Positions 33,121 through 41,494 of a stretch of DNA of 62,625 nucleotides are shown here, piece by piece. The DNA lies in contig WTIO01000020.1 in the NCBI GenBank assembly GCA_011526365.1, positions 12,355-74,979 on the forward strand, in the 5' to 3' direction. The first letter of the stretch is position 1. Each line of letters begins with the position of its first letter. Source of the stretch: Flavobacteriales bacterium. Its GTDB lineage: Bacteria; Bacteroidota; Bacteroidia; Flavobacteriales; Flavobacteriaceae. The translations under genes were made by a program, and so were the position numbers. Under the pieces are notes generated by a model. The model saw nothing but the letters and a program-made list of their open reading frames with translations, was not told where the DNA came from and did not search any database.

Positions 33121-34989
33121 ATGCATTTTTTTCGTAATGCATTTTGGGCTTTCCTCAGTGTGGGGATACTTCATGCTCAAGATGCTCCCCCAAGTCAACA
33201 GTTGCAGGACAGCATTGTTTCTTCAACTGACCTTCAGTTACAACAACTGGATGAAGTTGTAGTTTTAGATTCTCGTTTTTCCAGAAAGCGCAGTGCTTCC
33301 GGCAGGAGCACTGTAAAAATTTCCCAAGAAGAACTCGCTGCCTTTTATGGTCAGGAGTTAGGTGCGGTATTGTCTCGTTATGCAGGTATTGACATTATTG
33401 GAAGTAGAACCCATTTGGGGCAGCCCCAAACCCTATCACTTCGCGGCAGCAGATCCGATAAGGTTTTGGTGCTCATTGATGGTATTCGTGTAAGTGATCC
33501 TTCCCGTATTGATTCTAGTTTTGACATTAATCTAATTCCTTTGGAACAAATTGAACGAGTAGAAATCCTTAAAGGAGCCGCAAGTACTATCTACGGAAAT
33601 ACGGCTGCTGCAGGAGTAATTAACATTATCACCAAAAAAGAGACATCGGCTTCTGAATTGAGATGGACAGCGAGTACGGGTACACTCAATGACACCGAAA
33701 ATACTTTTAAAGGATTAACCACCGTATCAAATGATGTCCGTTACAACAACCGTTTGGGCAGCCTAGGGTATCAGTTGCATTTCAACCAAAAATATACCGA
33801 CGGTATGAGCGCTGTAATTGGTACAGAAAAGGACCCTTTTTCGCGTAGGAATTACGGTTTAAAGTTATTTAAAGTAAAGCCCCAACAATGGGATTGGACT
33901 TTATTGCTTTCGAAAACCGATATAACGGGGGCGTACGACAATTCGTTCCCTATAGCGGATGCTCCCTTTGAGAAAAAATTTGATCAGCTGCGGTTTTCCT
34001 TCAGCCCAAAGTACACCTATGCAAAAGGGAGTGTCAAAATGAACATTGGATTTCAGGACTCTAATAGGGAATTTATCAGCAGTTTCCCTTCCACCAGCGA
34101 AGGTCAAAATACATATATAGATGTTTTTAACACCCATACATTTAACTCAAAATGGTCTTTACTAACAGGGGTTAATTATCAGCGCGAGGCAACTGTTTTA
34201 GAAGCTGTCAAACATGCTACTACACAAACCGATTTGTATACCAATGCATTGTATGCTGGAGCGTATTTTCATTTGAATACAGGGCTGCGATGGAACAATC
34301 ACAGCAGTTATGGCAGTCATTTTACTTACAACTTCAACCCTTCATTGCATTTTACACAAGACAGCAGGAAGCTGCGCCTTTTTGGAAGCTGGAGCACAGC
34401 ATATATTGCCCCCAGTTTGTATCAGCTTTTTAGTCCCTACGGAGTTACAACTTTAGCCCCCGCAGAAACCCAAACTTTGGAGGGAGGAAGTGAGTTTATT
34501 TCTTCTTGGGGAAGTGTAGAAGCAGTATATTTTAAAAGGGACGAAGACCCTTCATTGGTGTTTGACAACACTACATTTACATATGCCAATGCGCTTACAG
34601 CGGTCAGCTACACGGGTTTCGAATTCCGCTTTAAAAAGCCTTTTGGGCAACATCGTTTGGAATTCAATTACACCTATACGGAAACTGCTGGCGGTGATTT
34701 GCGTCGTATCCCAAAAAATACCTTTACGGGCAGTTTATATTTTCGCTGGTCTTCCCAATGGACCAGTAACGTACAGTATCAATACCTTGGCGAACGATTG
34801 GCGGTAGATGAAACTACACTTAGCGCTTTTGGGCTATTGGATCTTCGTACGTTTTACAACTTTAAAAAGCTACAACTCCAGTTGGGAATTTCCGTAACAA
34901 ATGCGCTCAACACCGATTATGTAACCTTTAAGGGCTACAGTAGCAGAGGCAGAAACTTTTTGGTTTCTCTTAATTGGAAGCTGTTTTAA
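33121..34989 (+). CDS. btuB: TonB-dependent outer-membrane vitamin B12 receptor (BtuB-like)
   Basis: 622 residues, close to the 614 of E. coli BtuB. Signal peptide 1-20 (ends HAQ). A short region (LQLQQLDEVVVLDSRFSRKR) carries the TonB-contact and precedes the plug domain, about 40-165, with LSRYAGIDIIG, LSLRGSRSDKVLVLIDGIRV and IERVEILKGAASTIYGNTAAAGVINIIT. Beta-barrel strands follow to the aromatic C-terminus (FLVSLNWKLF). The B12 role rests on the riboswitch directly upstream. It stands as a single gene; the convergent S41 gene ends 5 bp after it. Confidence 0.92.
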   Translation: MHFFRNAFWAFLSVGILHAQDAPPSQQLQDSIVSSTDLQLQQLDEVVVLDSRFSRKRSASGRSTVKISQEELAAFYGQELGAVLSRYAGIDIIGSRTHLGQPQTLSLRGSRSDKVLVLIDGIRVSDPSRIDSSFDINLIPLEQIERVEILKGAASTIYGNTAAAGVINIITKKETSASELRWTASTGTLNDTENTFKGLTTVSNDVRYNNRLGSLGYQLHFNQKYTDGMSAVIGTEKDPFSRRNYGLKLFKVKPQQWDWTLLLSKTDITGAYDNSFPIADAPFEKKFDQLRFSFSPKYTYAKGSVKMNIGFQDSNREFISSFPSTSEGQNTYIDVFNTHTFNSKWSLLTGVNYQREATVLEAVKHATTQTDLYTNALYAGAYFHLNTGLRWNNHSSYGSHFTYNFNPSLHFTQDSRKLRLFGSWSTAYIAPSLYQLFSPYGVTTLAPAETQTLEGGSEFISSWGSVEAVYFKRDEDPSLVFDNTTFTYANALTAVSYTGFEFRFKKPFGQHRLEFNYTYTETAGGDLRRIPKNTFTGSLYFRWSSQWTSNVQYQYLGERLAVDETTLSAFGLLDLRTFYNFKKLQLQLGISVTNALNTDYVTFKGYSSRGRNFLVSLNWKLF

Positions 34990-34994
34990 ACCCC

Positions 34995-36467
34995 TTATTT
35001 ATTTTCACTTTGGGTTGCTGTAGCTTTTTGGAGTTGAACGTGCATTTGTTCTAAAAATGCATCTTGTGGTAACGGCAAGGTGTGAGTGAATGGGTGATGC
35101 ACAACACCTGATTTTGCTGTAGCAGTTCCGCTTATTTCACTCAAGGCCCGTTGCAGTAGTGGTTCATTAGGGTCACCTAGTTCACCAAGGTTAGAAAAAC
35201 TTTCTTTTAAGGTGATATCGGGTTCTAAACCGTCGGTATAGTCAGAAAAGTTTTCACTATTGGCAATTTTTAAAACAATGGGTTGCATAGCGTAGGTATG
35301 GTCGGGGTTTTTAGTGCCTTCATTATCAATGTAATCATACACCGTGATAGATCCCACGTTTTTACCCCGAGTTTGGTCTCCAATATGGATGACTTCAATA
35401 TGGGGTGATAGGCCATTAATTAACAACTCGCTAGCTGAAGCACTTCGGGAGGAGGTCAATACATACACACGACTTAAATTAAGGCTGTTGATTGCTGTAT
35501 CGTCAGCTAAAAAGCCCGTAAAACGGTCAGTCAATCGACTGGGATTGTTTTCCTCCCAATAAGCCATTAATTTGGGGTTCCATTGCTCTTTCGAAAAAAC
35601 AGTACCGTCGTTAGAACCTGTAATCATACTTGCTAAGTAAATACAAGTTTGTACTGACCCCCCGGGGTTGTAGCGCAAGTCAAGAACCAATTCATTGACC
35701 CCTGCACTCTGAAAATTTCCGAAAACGTCATTAAGGGCTTCGTCAAATTCATTTAAAAAGCGGTTGTACATCAAATACCCTACTTTGGCTCCACCAACAT
35801 CTAAGATTTTATTGACCAAAATGGGGTTCGTTTGAAAGTTTTCTTCCTTAATTAAAGCAAAACTTTCTCCCGTACGAACAAAACCGTCGTTTTGAACTGT
35901 TGCCAGCTCTATGGTGTAGTTGAGGTCATCAGAAAATAAAAGGTCCCGATAATTGGAATCGGTTAATAGGGTACCATCCACATGGCTAAAAATATCGCCT
36001 CGCTCAACCCCTTTGGCCTCAGCGTCTGAATTGGGTTCTATGTATATTACAACCCCCACAATTGCGGCACAGGAGGAGCATTGTCGCGTTAACAAAAATT
36101 CCATACCATTGGAAGCTTCAATACCAGCAAGGCTGTTTTCTAAATCTACATAGTTGTCCACAATCCAGCTAAAACGATCGTCAGGATGGTTTAAGGATTC
36201 AAAAAATGCTTCTGGATCACTATTTTCCTGGATAAATTGGGCATAAGCTGTGGGGTTAGCTGCTTTAGAGTCAGCTAAATTTGCCACCTGATCTTGCCAG
36301 TAATAGTATTGGTTAAGCCCCTTCCAAACAAAGTCGCTAACCTCCAAATTTCCTTCCAGATTTATGGTGGCATCATCGCGATCTCCCTCGTTGGTGGTAA
36401 CGTCAGACTTTGAGCAGCCGACCAAAACCACTGCAATAGCTACAGCAATGAAATTAAATTTCCTCAT
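34995..36467 (-). CDS. S41-family C-terminal processing peptidase lipoprotein
   Basis: 490 residues from the ATG at 36467 (MRKFNFIAVAIAVVLVGCSK); an in-frame start at 36503 would place 12 residues before the signal and is not needed. Lipobox VLVGC (Cys18). A PDZ-like domain lies at about 130-210 (GVVIYIEPNSDAEAKGVERGD). The protease domain follows, with LVLDLRYNPGGSVQTCIYLA, the catalytic Ser in LTSSRSASASELLING and the Lys in DQTRGKNVGSIT, which form the Ser-Lys dyad. It is likely attached to the outer membrane and acts on the envelope. Divergent from the second ECF sigma operon. Confidence 0.9.
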   Translation of the reverse strand: MRKFNFIAVAIAVVLVGCSKSDVTTNEGDRDDATINLEGNLEVSDFVWKGLNQYYYWQDQVANLADSKAANPTAYAQFIQENSDPEAFFESLNHPDDRFSWIVDNYVDLENSLAGIEASNGMEFLLTRQCSSCAAIVGVVIYIEPNSDAEAKGVERGDIFSHVDGTLLTDSNYRDLLFSDDLNYTIELATVQNDGFVRTGESFALIKEENFQTNPILVNKILDVGGAKVGYLMYNRFLNEFDEALNDVFGNFQSAGVNELVLDLRYNPGGSVQTCIYLASMITGSNDGTVFSKEQWNPKLMAYWEENNPSRLTDRFTGFLADDTAINSLNLSRVYVLTSSRSASASELLINGLSPHIEVIHIGDQTRGKNVGSITVYDYIDNEGTKNPDHTYAMQPIVLKIANSENFSDYTDGLEPDITLKESFSNLGELGDPNEPLLQRALSEISGTATAKSGVVHHPFTHTLPLPQDAFLEQMHVQLQKATATQSENK

Positions 36468-36553
36468 GACCTTTAGATTATATGATATAGTTCTCAATGA
36501 CAAAGTGAATTTGCTCGTTTTAAAACGAAAATACTAATTTTAGAAGGAAGCTT

Positions 36554-36578
36554 GTTACAAATCTTTTGTTAAACCGTC
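36554..36578 (+). promoter_or_regulatory. Possible ECF-type promoter of the second sigma operon
   Basis: GTTAC (36554-36558), 16 bases, CGTC (36575-36578), about 22 bases before the ATG at 36601. The spacing fits an ECF -35/-10 pair and would allow autoregulation, but the match is short and could be chance. Confidence 0.3.
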
Positions 36579-36600
36579 TTCAATATAAGACATTAAAGTT

Positions 36601-37122
36601 ATGCTCTTGGCACAAGACCACCAATTTAAAGACGCCTACAGTGCTTTTGAAGACCGCTTGTTTCGCATAGCCAAACGGCTGTTGATTTCCGAAGATGAGG
36701 CTAAAGACGCTACACAAGAGGTGGTTATTAAACTTTTGCAAATGCCCAAAAAGCAGCGGCAGCAACTGAAAAGTTTAGAGGCTTATGCCGTAACAATGAC
36801 GAAAAATTATTGCTTCGATCGTTTAAAATCAAAACACGCCCAGCAAGATTTTTTAGACGACAGCTTTATCCAAAGAGCCGATTCGCAGTCCTTAAACAAA
36901 CAATTGGACCGTTCCGATGCCTTGCAATGGGTTGGGAAATTGATGGATGGGTTGCCCGAAAAAGAACGCTTGATCCTTCAATTGAGAGACATTGAAAATT
37001 ATGAGTTCGACGAAATTGCAAAAGTACTCACCATGCCCGAAACTACTGTGCGGGTGTATTTGTCGCGAGCTAGAAAAAAAATAAAGGAAAAATTTAAAAA
37101 AGTAGATGGCCATGGATTATAA
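36601..37122 (+). CDS. ECF-type RNA polymerase sigma factor (second module)
   Basis: 173 residues. Region 2 at about 12-75 (FEDRLFRIAKRLLISEDEAKD, then ATQEVVIKLLQM, and AYAVTMTKNYCFDRLKSK). Region 4 at about 108-165 (LPEKERLILQLRDIENYEFD, then the HTH EIAKVLTMPETTVRVYLSRA). It heads a four-gene unit with a one-TM protein and two DUF4252 proteins. The overlap with the next gene is 17 bp. The module is distinct from the sigma factor at 15.1-15.6 kb, which lacks DUF4252 partners. Confidence 0.92.
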   Translation: MLLAQDHQFKDAYSAFEDRLFRIAKRLLISEDEAKDATQEVVIKLLQMPKKQRQQLKSLEAYAVTMTKNYCFDRLKSKHAQQDFLDDSFIQRADSQSLNKQLDRSDALQWVGKLMDGLPEKERLILQLRDIENYEFDEIAKVLTMPETTVRVYLSRARKKIKEKFKKVDGHGL

Positions 37123-37525
37123 ATCAATTAAAGTTCTGTTGGAGCGCTATTTTGAAGGGGAAACTACTCTAGCCCAAGAAGCCGAATTACGTGCGTTTTA
37201 CCAGCAGCACACCCTAATGCCAGAAGAATTGGCGCGTTACGCCCCATTATTTCGCTATGCCGCCGAAGAACAACACCGTTTGCCCCAAAAGCAATTGGTG
37301 CGTAAGCAACGCAACCGTTGGGCGATAGCGGCCAGTATAGTATTACTCATAGGCATTAGTACCAACTATTATTACAAATCTTATTTGCCCCAACAACAGG
37401 CCCAACAAGCTCTAGAAGAGTTTAAAAGTGGTATGAGCTATTTGTCCCAAAATTTAAACAAGGGAAGACAATCCATTCAGTACATCAATTATTTTGATGT
37501 TTCCAAAAACAAAATTTTTAAATGA
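37106..37525 (+). CDS. Single-pass membrane protein, probable anti-sigma factor
   Basis: 139 residues (Met3 at 37112 is an alternative start). The cytoplasmic N-terminal part (about 1-68) has YKSIKVLLERYFEGETTLAQE; one transmembrane helix lies at about 72-87 (WAIAASIVLLIGISTNYYY); the C-terminal periplasmic part is short and helical. The N-terminal E-G-x-T-x-x-x-E-E/A-x-L-R-x-F motif is typical of short anti-sigma-like proteins in Bacteroidota. It overlaps the sigma gene at its 5-prime end and the next gene by four bases at its 3-prime end. Confidence 0.7.
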   Translation: MAMDYKSIKVLLERYFEGETTLAQEAELRAFYQQHTLMPEELARYAPLFRYAAEEQHRLPQKQLVRKQRNRWAIAASIVLLIGISTNYYYKSYLPQQQAQQALEEFKSGMSYLSQNLNKGRQSIQYINYFDVSKNKIFK

Positions 37526-38088
37526 AAGTTACAATGAAGTTACAACTACTACTAGGGCTAATGCTATTACTTAGTACATCCCTGCAAGCACAAAAGATTT
37601 TTGATAAATACGAAAACAATGAAAATGTTTCGTTTATCTCCATCAGTCCTAAAATGTTTCAATTTATTGCCCAATTGGACATTAATACTGATGACGAAGA
37701 AACCCAAGCGTATTTGGAGATGGTAAAAAGCATTAACAATTTTAAGGTACTTATTAGTACAGACAAAGAAATTGCTAATGACTTTAAAGCAGATGTTCAA
37801 AGCATGGTGAAAAAAAACACCATGGAAACCCTAATGCGTGTTCGGGATGAAGACACCAACGTGGTATTTTATATGATTCCGGGGAAAAACGATAATGAAA
37901 TCAAGCGCTTGGTGATGCATGTACAAGGAATGCCCAATGGCAAATTGCAAATTGACAAAAAACGTCAGGTGGAGAGTGTACTGTTACTACTCGACGGTGA
38001 TTTAAACCTTGATCAAATTGCACGACTTTCTGATAAAATGGACCTTCCCGCCGGGGAGCAACTTAAAAAAGTAAAGAAAAAACAATAA
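37522..38088 (+). CDS. DUF4252 exported protein
   Basis: 188 residues with a signal peptide (ends TSLQAQ). The mature part begins KIFDKYENNENVSFISISPK and continues DINTDDEETQAYLEMVKSIN and FKVLISTDKE, matching the DUF4252 pattern. The family is Bacteroidota-specific with no established activity; placement after an ECF sigma factor and anti-sigma points to envelope stress signalling. The start may be Met5 (MKLQLLL). It overlaps the membrane-protein gene by four bases. Confidence 0.85.
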   Translation: MKVTMKLQLLLGLMLLLSTSLQAQKIFDKYENNENVSFISISPKMFQFIAQLDINTDDEETQAYLEMVKSINNFKVLISTDKEIANDFKADVQSMVKKNTMETLMRVRDEDTNVVFYMIPGKNDNEIKRLVMHVQGMPNGKLQIDKKRQVESVLLLLDGDLNLDQIARLSDKMDLPAGEQLKKVKKKQ

Positions 38089-38099
38089 CCGAGCAGATT

Positions 38100-38699
38100 A
38101 TGACACAGCTATCTTTAATTTTAACAAAGCGTTTTACTCTAGCACTAAGTGGGCTATTGCTACTGCTGGGTTGTTCGTCGGGGCCTTCTTTACAACGTTA
38201 TTTTGTAGACAAAACGGCTGACGCCAATTTTTTAATCATCAATCTTCCCATTACCCTAGATGCTTTTCCCAAAACTACTTTGACCGCTGAAGAGCAGCGT
38301 ATTTTAGGCAGTGTCGAAAAACTCAACGTTTTGATATTTTACAATGATAATGTACCTCAAACAAGTATCGCCAACGAAATAAAAATGCTCAACGGTATTT
38401 TATCCAATGGTACCAAATACCTAAAACTGTCGGACTTTGGCTACAGGAAAAATAAGGCCAGCTTATACTATATGGGCAAAGAGCGTAAAGTAGACGAAGG
38501 CATATTGTATTTGCGAAATGCCGAAAAAGGACTGGCAGTAGTTCGGATTTTAGGAGATAATATGAATCCCGGTGCTCTGATGATGCTCGCCAATAAAATT
38601 AATTCCTCGGAAGTGATGGATGCATTGGGGGGGCAAATTAAACCTCTTTTTGAGAGTTTATCCAACCAAAAGAAAAGCGAAGAAAACAAGAGTATTTAA
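38100..38699 (+). CDS. DUF4252 lipoprotein
   Basis: 199 residues. Lipobox LLLGC (Cys25), so lipid-anchored, unlike the preceding soluble paralogue. It shares the DUF4252 core (SVEKLNVLIFYNDN, then LKLSDFGYRKNKASLYYMGK) but is clearly diverged. Tandem paralogues, one soluble and one lipidated, suggest a paired periplasmic sensor. It starts 11 bp after the first DUF4252 gene. Its TAA shares TTAA with the convergent purB stop. Confidence 0.82.
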   Translation: MTQLSLILTKRFTLALSGLLLLLGCSSGPSLQRYFVDKTADANFLIINLPITLDAFPKTTLTAEEQRILGSVEKLNVLIFYNDNVPQTSIANEIKMLNGILSNGTKYLKLSDFGYRKNKASLYYMGKERKVDEGILYLRNAEKGLAVVRILGDNMNPGALMMLANKINSSEVMDALGGQIKPLFESLSNQKKSEENKSI

Positions 38700-40045
38700 G
38701 ACTTTCCTCCTGTATAATTAAACGGACTAATTAAAAGCAATTCTTTTTTTACCGCTTCGCTGACGTCCAACTGCGCAATAAATTCTTGAATTTGTGCCTT
38801 GCCAATAACCGTATTGGTTCGGGTGAGTGACAATAACACCTCATAGGCGTCCGGATAGCCTTCTCTTCTTAAAATGGTCTGAATGGCTTCAGCAACTACC
38901 GACCAATTGGCTTCCAAATCACTGTTGATTTTTTCGGTATTCACCAACAATTTATTCAAGCCTTTTAAAATAGATTTAAATGCAATAATGGTGTGGCCAT
39001 AGGGAACACCCACGGTTCTAAAAACAGTACTGTCAGTTAAATCACGTTGTAATCGTGAGACGGGTAATTTTTGACTTAAAAAGTTAAATAGGGCGTTGGC
39101 CATCCCTAAATTTCCTTCGGCATTTTCAAAATCAATAGGGTTTACTTTATGGGGCATGGCCGAAGAACCAATTTCTCCATCCTTAATTTTTTGCTTGAAG
39201 TAGTCCATAGAAATATAGGTCCACAGGTCTTGACAAAAATCAACACAAATAGTGTTGATGCGTTTGTGGGCGTCACAAAGCGCAGCAAAATAATCGTAAT
39301 GCTCAATTTGAGTGGTGGGGAAGGAGTGTTTTAACCCAAGACTACCCGTTATAAATTCTTTTCCAAACTGAGGCCAATTAATGCTGGGATAGGCCACATG
39401 ATGGGCGTTAAAGTTTCCAGTTGCGCCTCCAAATTTAGCCGCAAAGGGCAGGCTTGTAAGCAGCGATTTTTGTTCTTCTAATCGGGTGATAAATACTTCA
39501 AATTCTTTTCCCAGTCGGGTGGGGGAGGCCGGTTGCCCGTGGGTACGTGCCAACATAGGGATTTCGCGATATTCCTGAGCCAAGCTGCTCATTTTTTCCA
39601 AAAGTTCCTCCAGTAATGGCAAATACACTTTGTGTACGGCATCTTTAATGGAAAGGGGAATTGCTGTATTATTGATATCCTGTGAGGTTAGGCCAAAGTG
39701 AATGAATTCTTTGTAGGCCTGCAATTCCAGTTGGTCAAACTCTTGCTTAATAAAGTACTCCACAGCCTTAACATCGTGATTGGTGCGTTTTTCTATTTCT
39801 TTTATAGCTATGGCATCATCCTGATCAAAGTGGAGGTAAATACTTCTTAAATCTTCAAAAAGCGAAGGATTAAAGTCGGCCAGTTGTGGTAGGGGAAGTT
39901 GGCATAAACTGATAAAGTATTCAATTTCAACTTGAATACGATATTTAAATAAAGCTTCTTCAGAAAAAAAGGGTGCTAAGGTTTTGGTGTGTACCCGATA
40001 ACGTCCGTCTATTGAACTAATGGCATTAAGCGCGGTGAGTTTCAT
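38696..40045 (-). CDS. purB: Adenylosuccinate lyase
   Basis: 449 residues from the ATG at 40045 (MKLTALNAISSIDGRYRVHT). An in-frame ATG at 40066 lies inside the -7 element and is rejected. Cleaves SAICAR and adenylosuccinate to release fumarate in purine synthesis. Family motifs: RTNHDVKAVEYFIK near 85, TSQDINNTA near 122, ARTHGQPASPTRLGKE near 165, and the signature loop SSAMPHKVNPIDFENAEGNL near 290. The length fits the E. coli type (about 456). The gene upstream on the same strand is the amber-interrupted HEAT-like gene. Confidence 0.96.
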   Translation of the reverse strand: MKLTALNAISSIDGRYRVHTKTLAPFFSEEALFKYRIQVEIEYFISLCQLPLPQLADFNPSLFEDLRSIYLHFDQDDAIAIKEIEKRTNHDVKAVEYFIKQEFDQLELQAYKEFIHFGLTSQDINNTAIPLSIKDAVHKVYLPLLEELLEKMSSLAQEYREIPMLARTHGQPASPTRLGKEFEVFITRLEEQKSLLTSLPFAAKFGGATGNFNAHHVAYPSINWPQFGKEFITGSLGLKHSFPTTQIEHYDYFAALCDAHKRINTICVDFCQDLWTYISMDYFKQKIKDGEIGSSAMPHKVNPIDFENAEGNLGMANALFNFLSQKLPVSRLQRDLTDSTVFRTVGVPYGHTIIAFKSILKGLNKLLVNTEKINSDLEANWSVVAEAIQTILRREGYPDAYEVLLSLTRTNTVIGKAQIQEFIAQLDVSEAVKKELLLISPFNYTGGKS

Positions 40046-40063
40046 CGAAATGGTTTTGAAGTA

Positions 40064-40071
40064 CAAAGATA
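40064..40071 (-). promoter_or_regulatory. -7 promoter element of purB
   Basis: Minus-strand TATCTTTG, an exact TAnnTTTG match, 18 bases before the ATG at 40045. It shows that purB has its own promoter, separate from the upstream interrupted gene. Confidence 0.6.
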
Positions 40072-40091
40072 CGGTACCGCTTTAAACTCTT

Positions 40092-40631
40092 TTAGTATTC
40101 CTTTAAAATTTCTCGTGCAGCTGCGTGATAGCCCGCACTGGCATTGGGGAGTTGCTGTTTTACAATATGTATAAGTTCTTCTTTAATCCACGGTTTATGA
40201 TTCCTATAGTGATTTAGAATGCGCAGCGCAAAGTTTAAGGTAGCTACTTGTGCGGGAGCTATTAACCAATCGAAGGCAATGGCTACAATGCGGTCAATAG
40301 TTTTGGTTTCTAGGTGTGTGTTTGAAGCAGTAATGTAGTAGTAGAGCAATTTACTCAATGGGCGACGCACCGATTCATTTGTGATTTCAGGGATGGCGTC
40401 GAGTATTTTTGGAAGATATTGGCCTAAGGTTGGTAGCTGCTATAAAAAGTATAGTTCCAAAATCCAGGCACTAATTTGTTGCTTTCTTCCTGCTTTAGGG
40501 TTTAGTGCTGTTGCCACCATAGTGGCTTCCCATTCTGGATGTTTTTTCATTTCCTGCGCCCCTTTTTCACGATCGGCCCTTCGTGCACTCAAGGCAGCAA
40601 TAAAATCGTTGTAGGCTGTGGCAGTTGCCAT
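40092..40631 (-). pseudogene. HEAT-like gene next to purB, interrupted by one in-frame TAG
   Basis: One frame of 180 codons runs from ATG 40631 (MATATAYNDFIAALSARRAD) to the stop at 40092-40094, broken only by a TAG at 40440-40442 (codon 64). The text before the stop (ISAWILELYFL) continues after it in the same frame (QLPTLGQYLPKILDAI, then RRPLSKLLYYYITA). The whole matches the roughly 190-residue helical-repeat protein that flavobacteria carry beside purB and that databases often mislabel adenylosuccinate lyase: AWxLE, then PYL/YLP, then VRP. It begins 1 bp after the stop of the carboxypeptidase-regulatory gene. The single nonsense codon with otherwise intact sequence implies a very recent loss, readthrough, or a sequencing error. 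Confidence 0.85.
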
Positions 40632-40632
40632 G

Positions 40633-41430
40633 TTACAATTGTAAAATCTTGTATTCTTCGTAGCAGCCACTTATGGCTTCAAGGATTTGTAAATCATTAG
40701 ATTCTTTGATGAAGATATCGGAGTAACTGCAGTTTCTTAAAATTTCTTCTAAATCCACGCGTTTCAAACCGAGGAGTTGCACCAATACTTCGCGGTCAAA
40801 TTTGGTGGCGAGAAGGTTTTTAATTTCGTCATCTTCCCGCATTTGCTTAAGTTTTCGCATTTGTGCGGGATTTTTCCCAAATAAATTATGAAGAAAATCG
40901 GCGGGATTAAACAAGGCGCCTACGGCTTTTGAAAACGCCCCTCTGTTTAAACTTCCTGCTTCATAGCCGGCATTGGGAACTCCGGGGATGCTAAAACGTC
41001 CCGCGGGATTAATGGGAACGTTTCTGGCATCAATGTCTAAATAGCCTGTTAACTGATAGGGCCTGATGACAACTTCCTCAAGGGCATAGGCTAATGGGGT
41101 GAGCTTGAAGGAGTTGTTTTCAAAGCGCAACAAATCGCTTGTTACAGGGACTTTTAAGGACTTGTAGCCTAAATAAGAAAAAAACAAGGTGTCATTTACT
41201 GCCACTGGAATTTCAAAGTTTCCCTCTTTATTTGTGGTCGTTCCAATAACCTTTGTAAGGTTAAGGACGTGTACATTTTCCATGGGGCGGTTAGAATTTT
41301 CGTTCAGTACCTTAGCTTTTAATTCAAGTACTACGGTTTCCTCTTCAGAGGTTTCGTCCTGCGCATAACTGCTTACTCCTGTTAATAGCAGGGGGAAAAG
41401 AAAAAAGAAAATGCACTGTTTTAATTTCAT
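40633..41430 (-). CDS. Exported protein with carboxypeptidase regulatory-like domain
   Basis: 265 residues; signal peptide 1-23 (ends SSYAQ). A beta-sandwich of the CarboxypepD_reg-like family covers about 35-120 (LKAKVLNENSNRPMENVHVL, then GTTTNKEGNFEIPVAVNDTL and FFSYLGYKSLKVPV). This is the domain that also precedes SusC-type receptors, but no receptor plug or barrel follows here. The C-terminal half is helical and charged (FDREVLVQLLGLKRVDLEEI). It likely faces the periplasm; function unknown. It precedes the interrupted HEAT-like gene by 1 bp. Confidence 0.82.
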   Translation of the reverse strand: MKLKQCIFFFLFPLLLTGVSSYAQDETSEEETVVLELKAKVLNENSNRPMENVHVLNLTKVIGTTTNKEGNFEIPVAVNDTLFFSYLGYKSLKVPVTSDLLRFENNSFKLTPLAYALEEVVIRPYQLTGYLDIDARNVPINPAGRFSIPGVPNAGYEAGSLNRGAFSKAVGALFNPADFLHNLFGKNPAQMRKLKQMREDDEIKNLLATKFDREVLVQLLGLKRVDLEEILRNCSYSDIFIKESNDLQILEAISGCYEEYKILQL

Positions 41431-41494
41431 TGCTTAAAAATAGAAATAAAAATGCTGCCTTGCGTAAGGGAATTACTTTTGTTTACAATTAAAG

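Noticed and set aside
40381-40614. 77-codon plus-strand frame across the interrupted HEAT-like gene
   Set aside because: The minus-strand frame, apart from one TAG, has clear family similarity; the plus frame has none.
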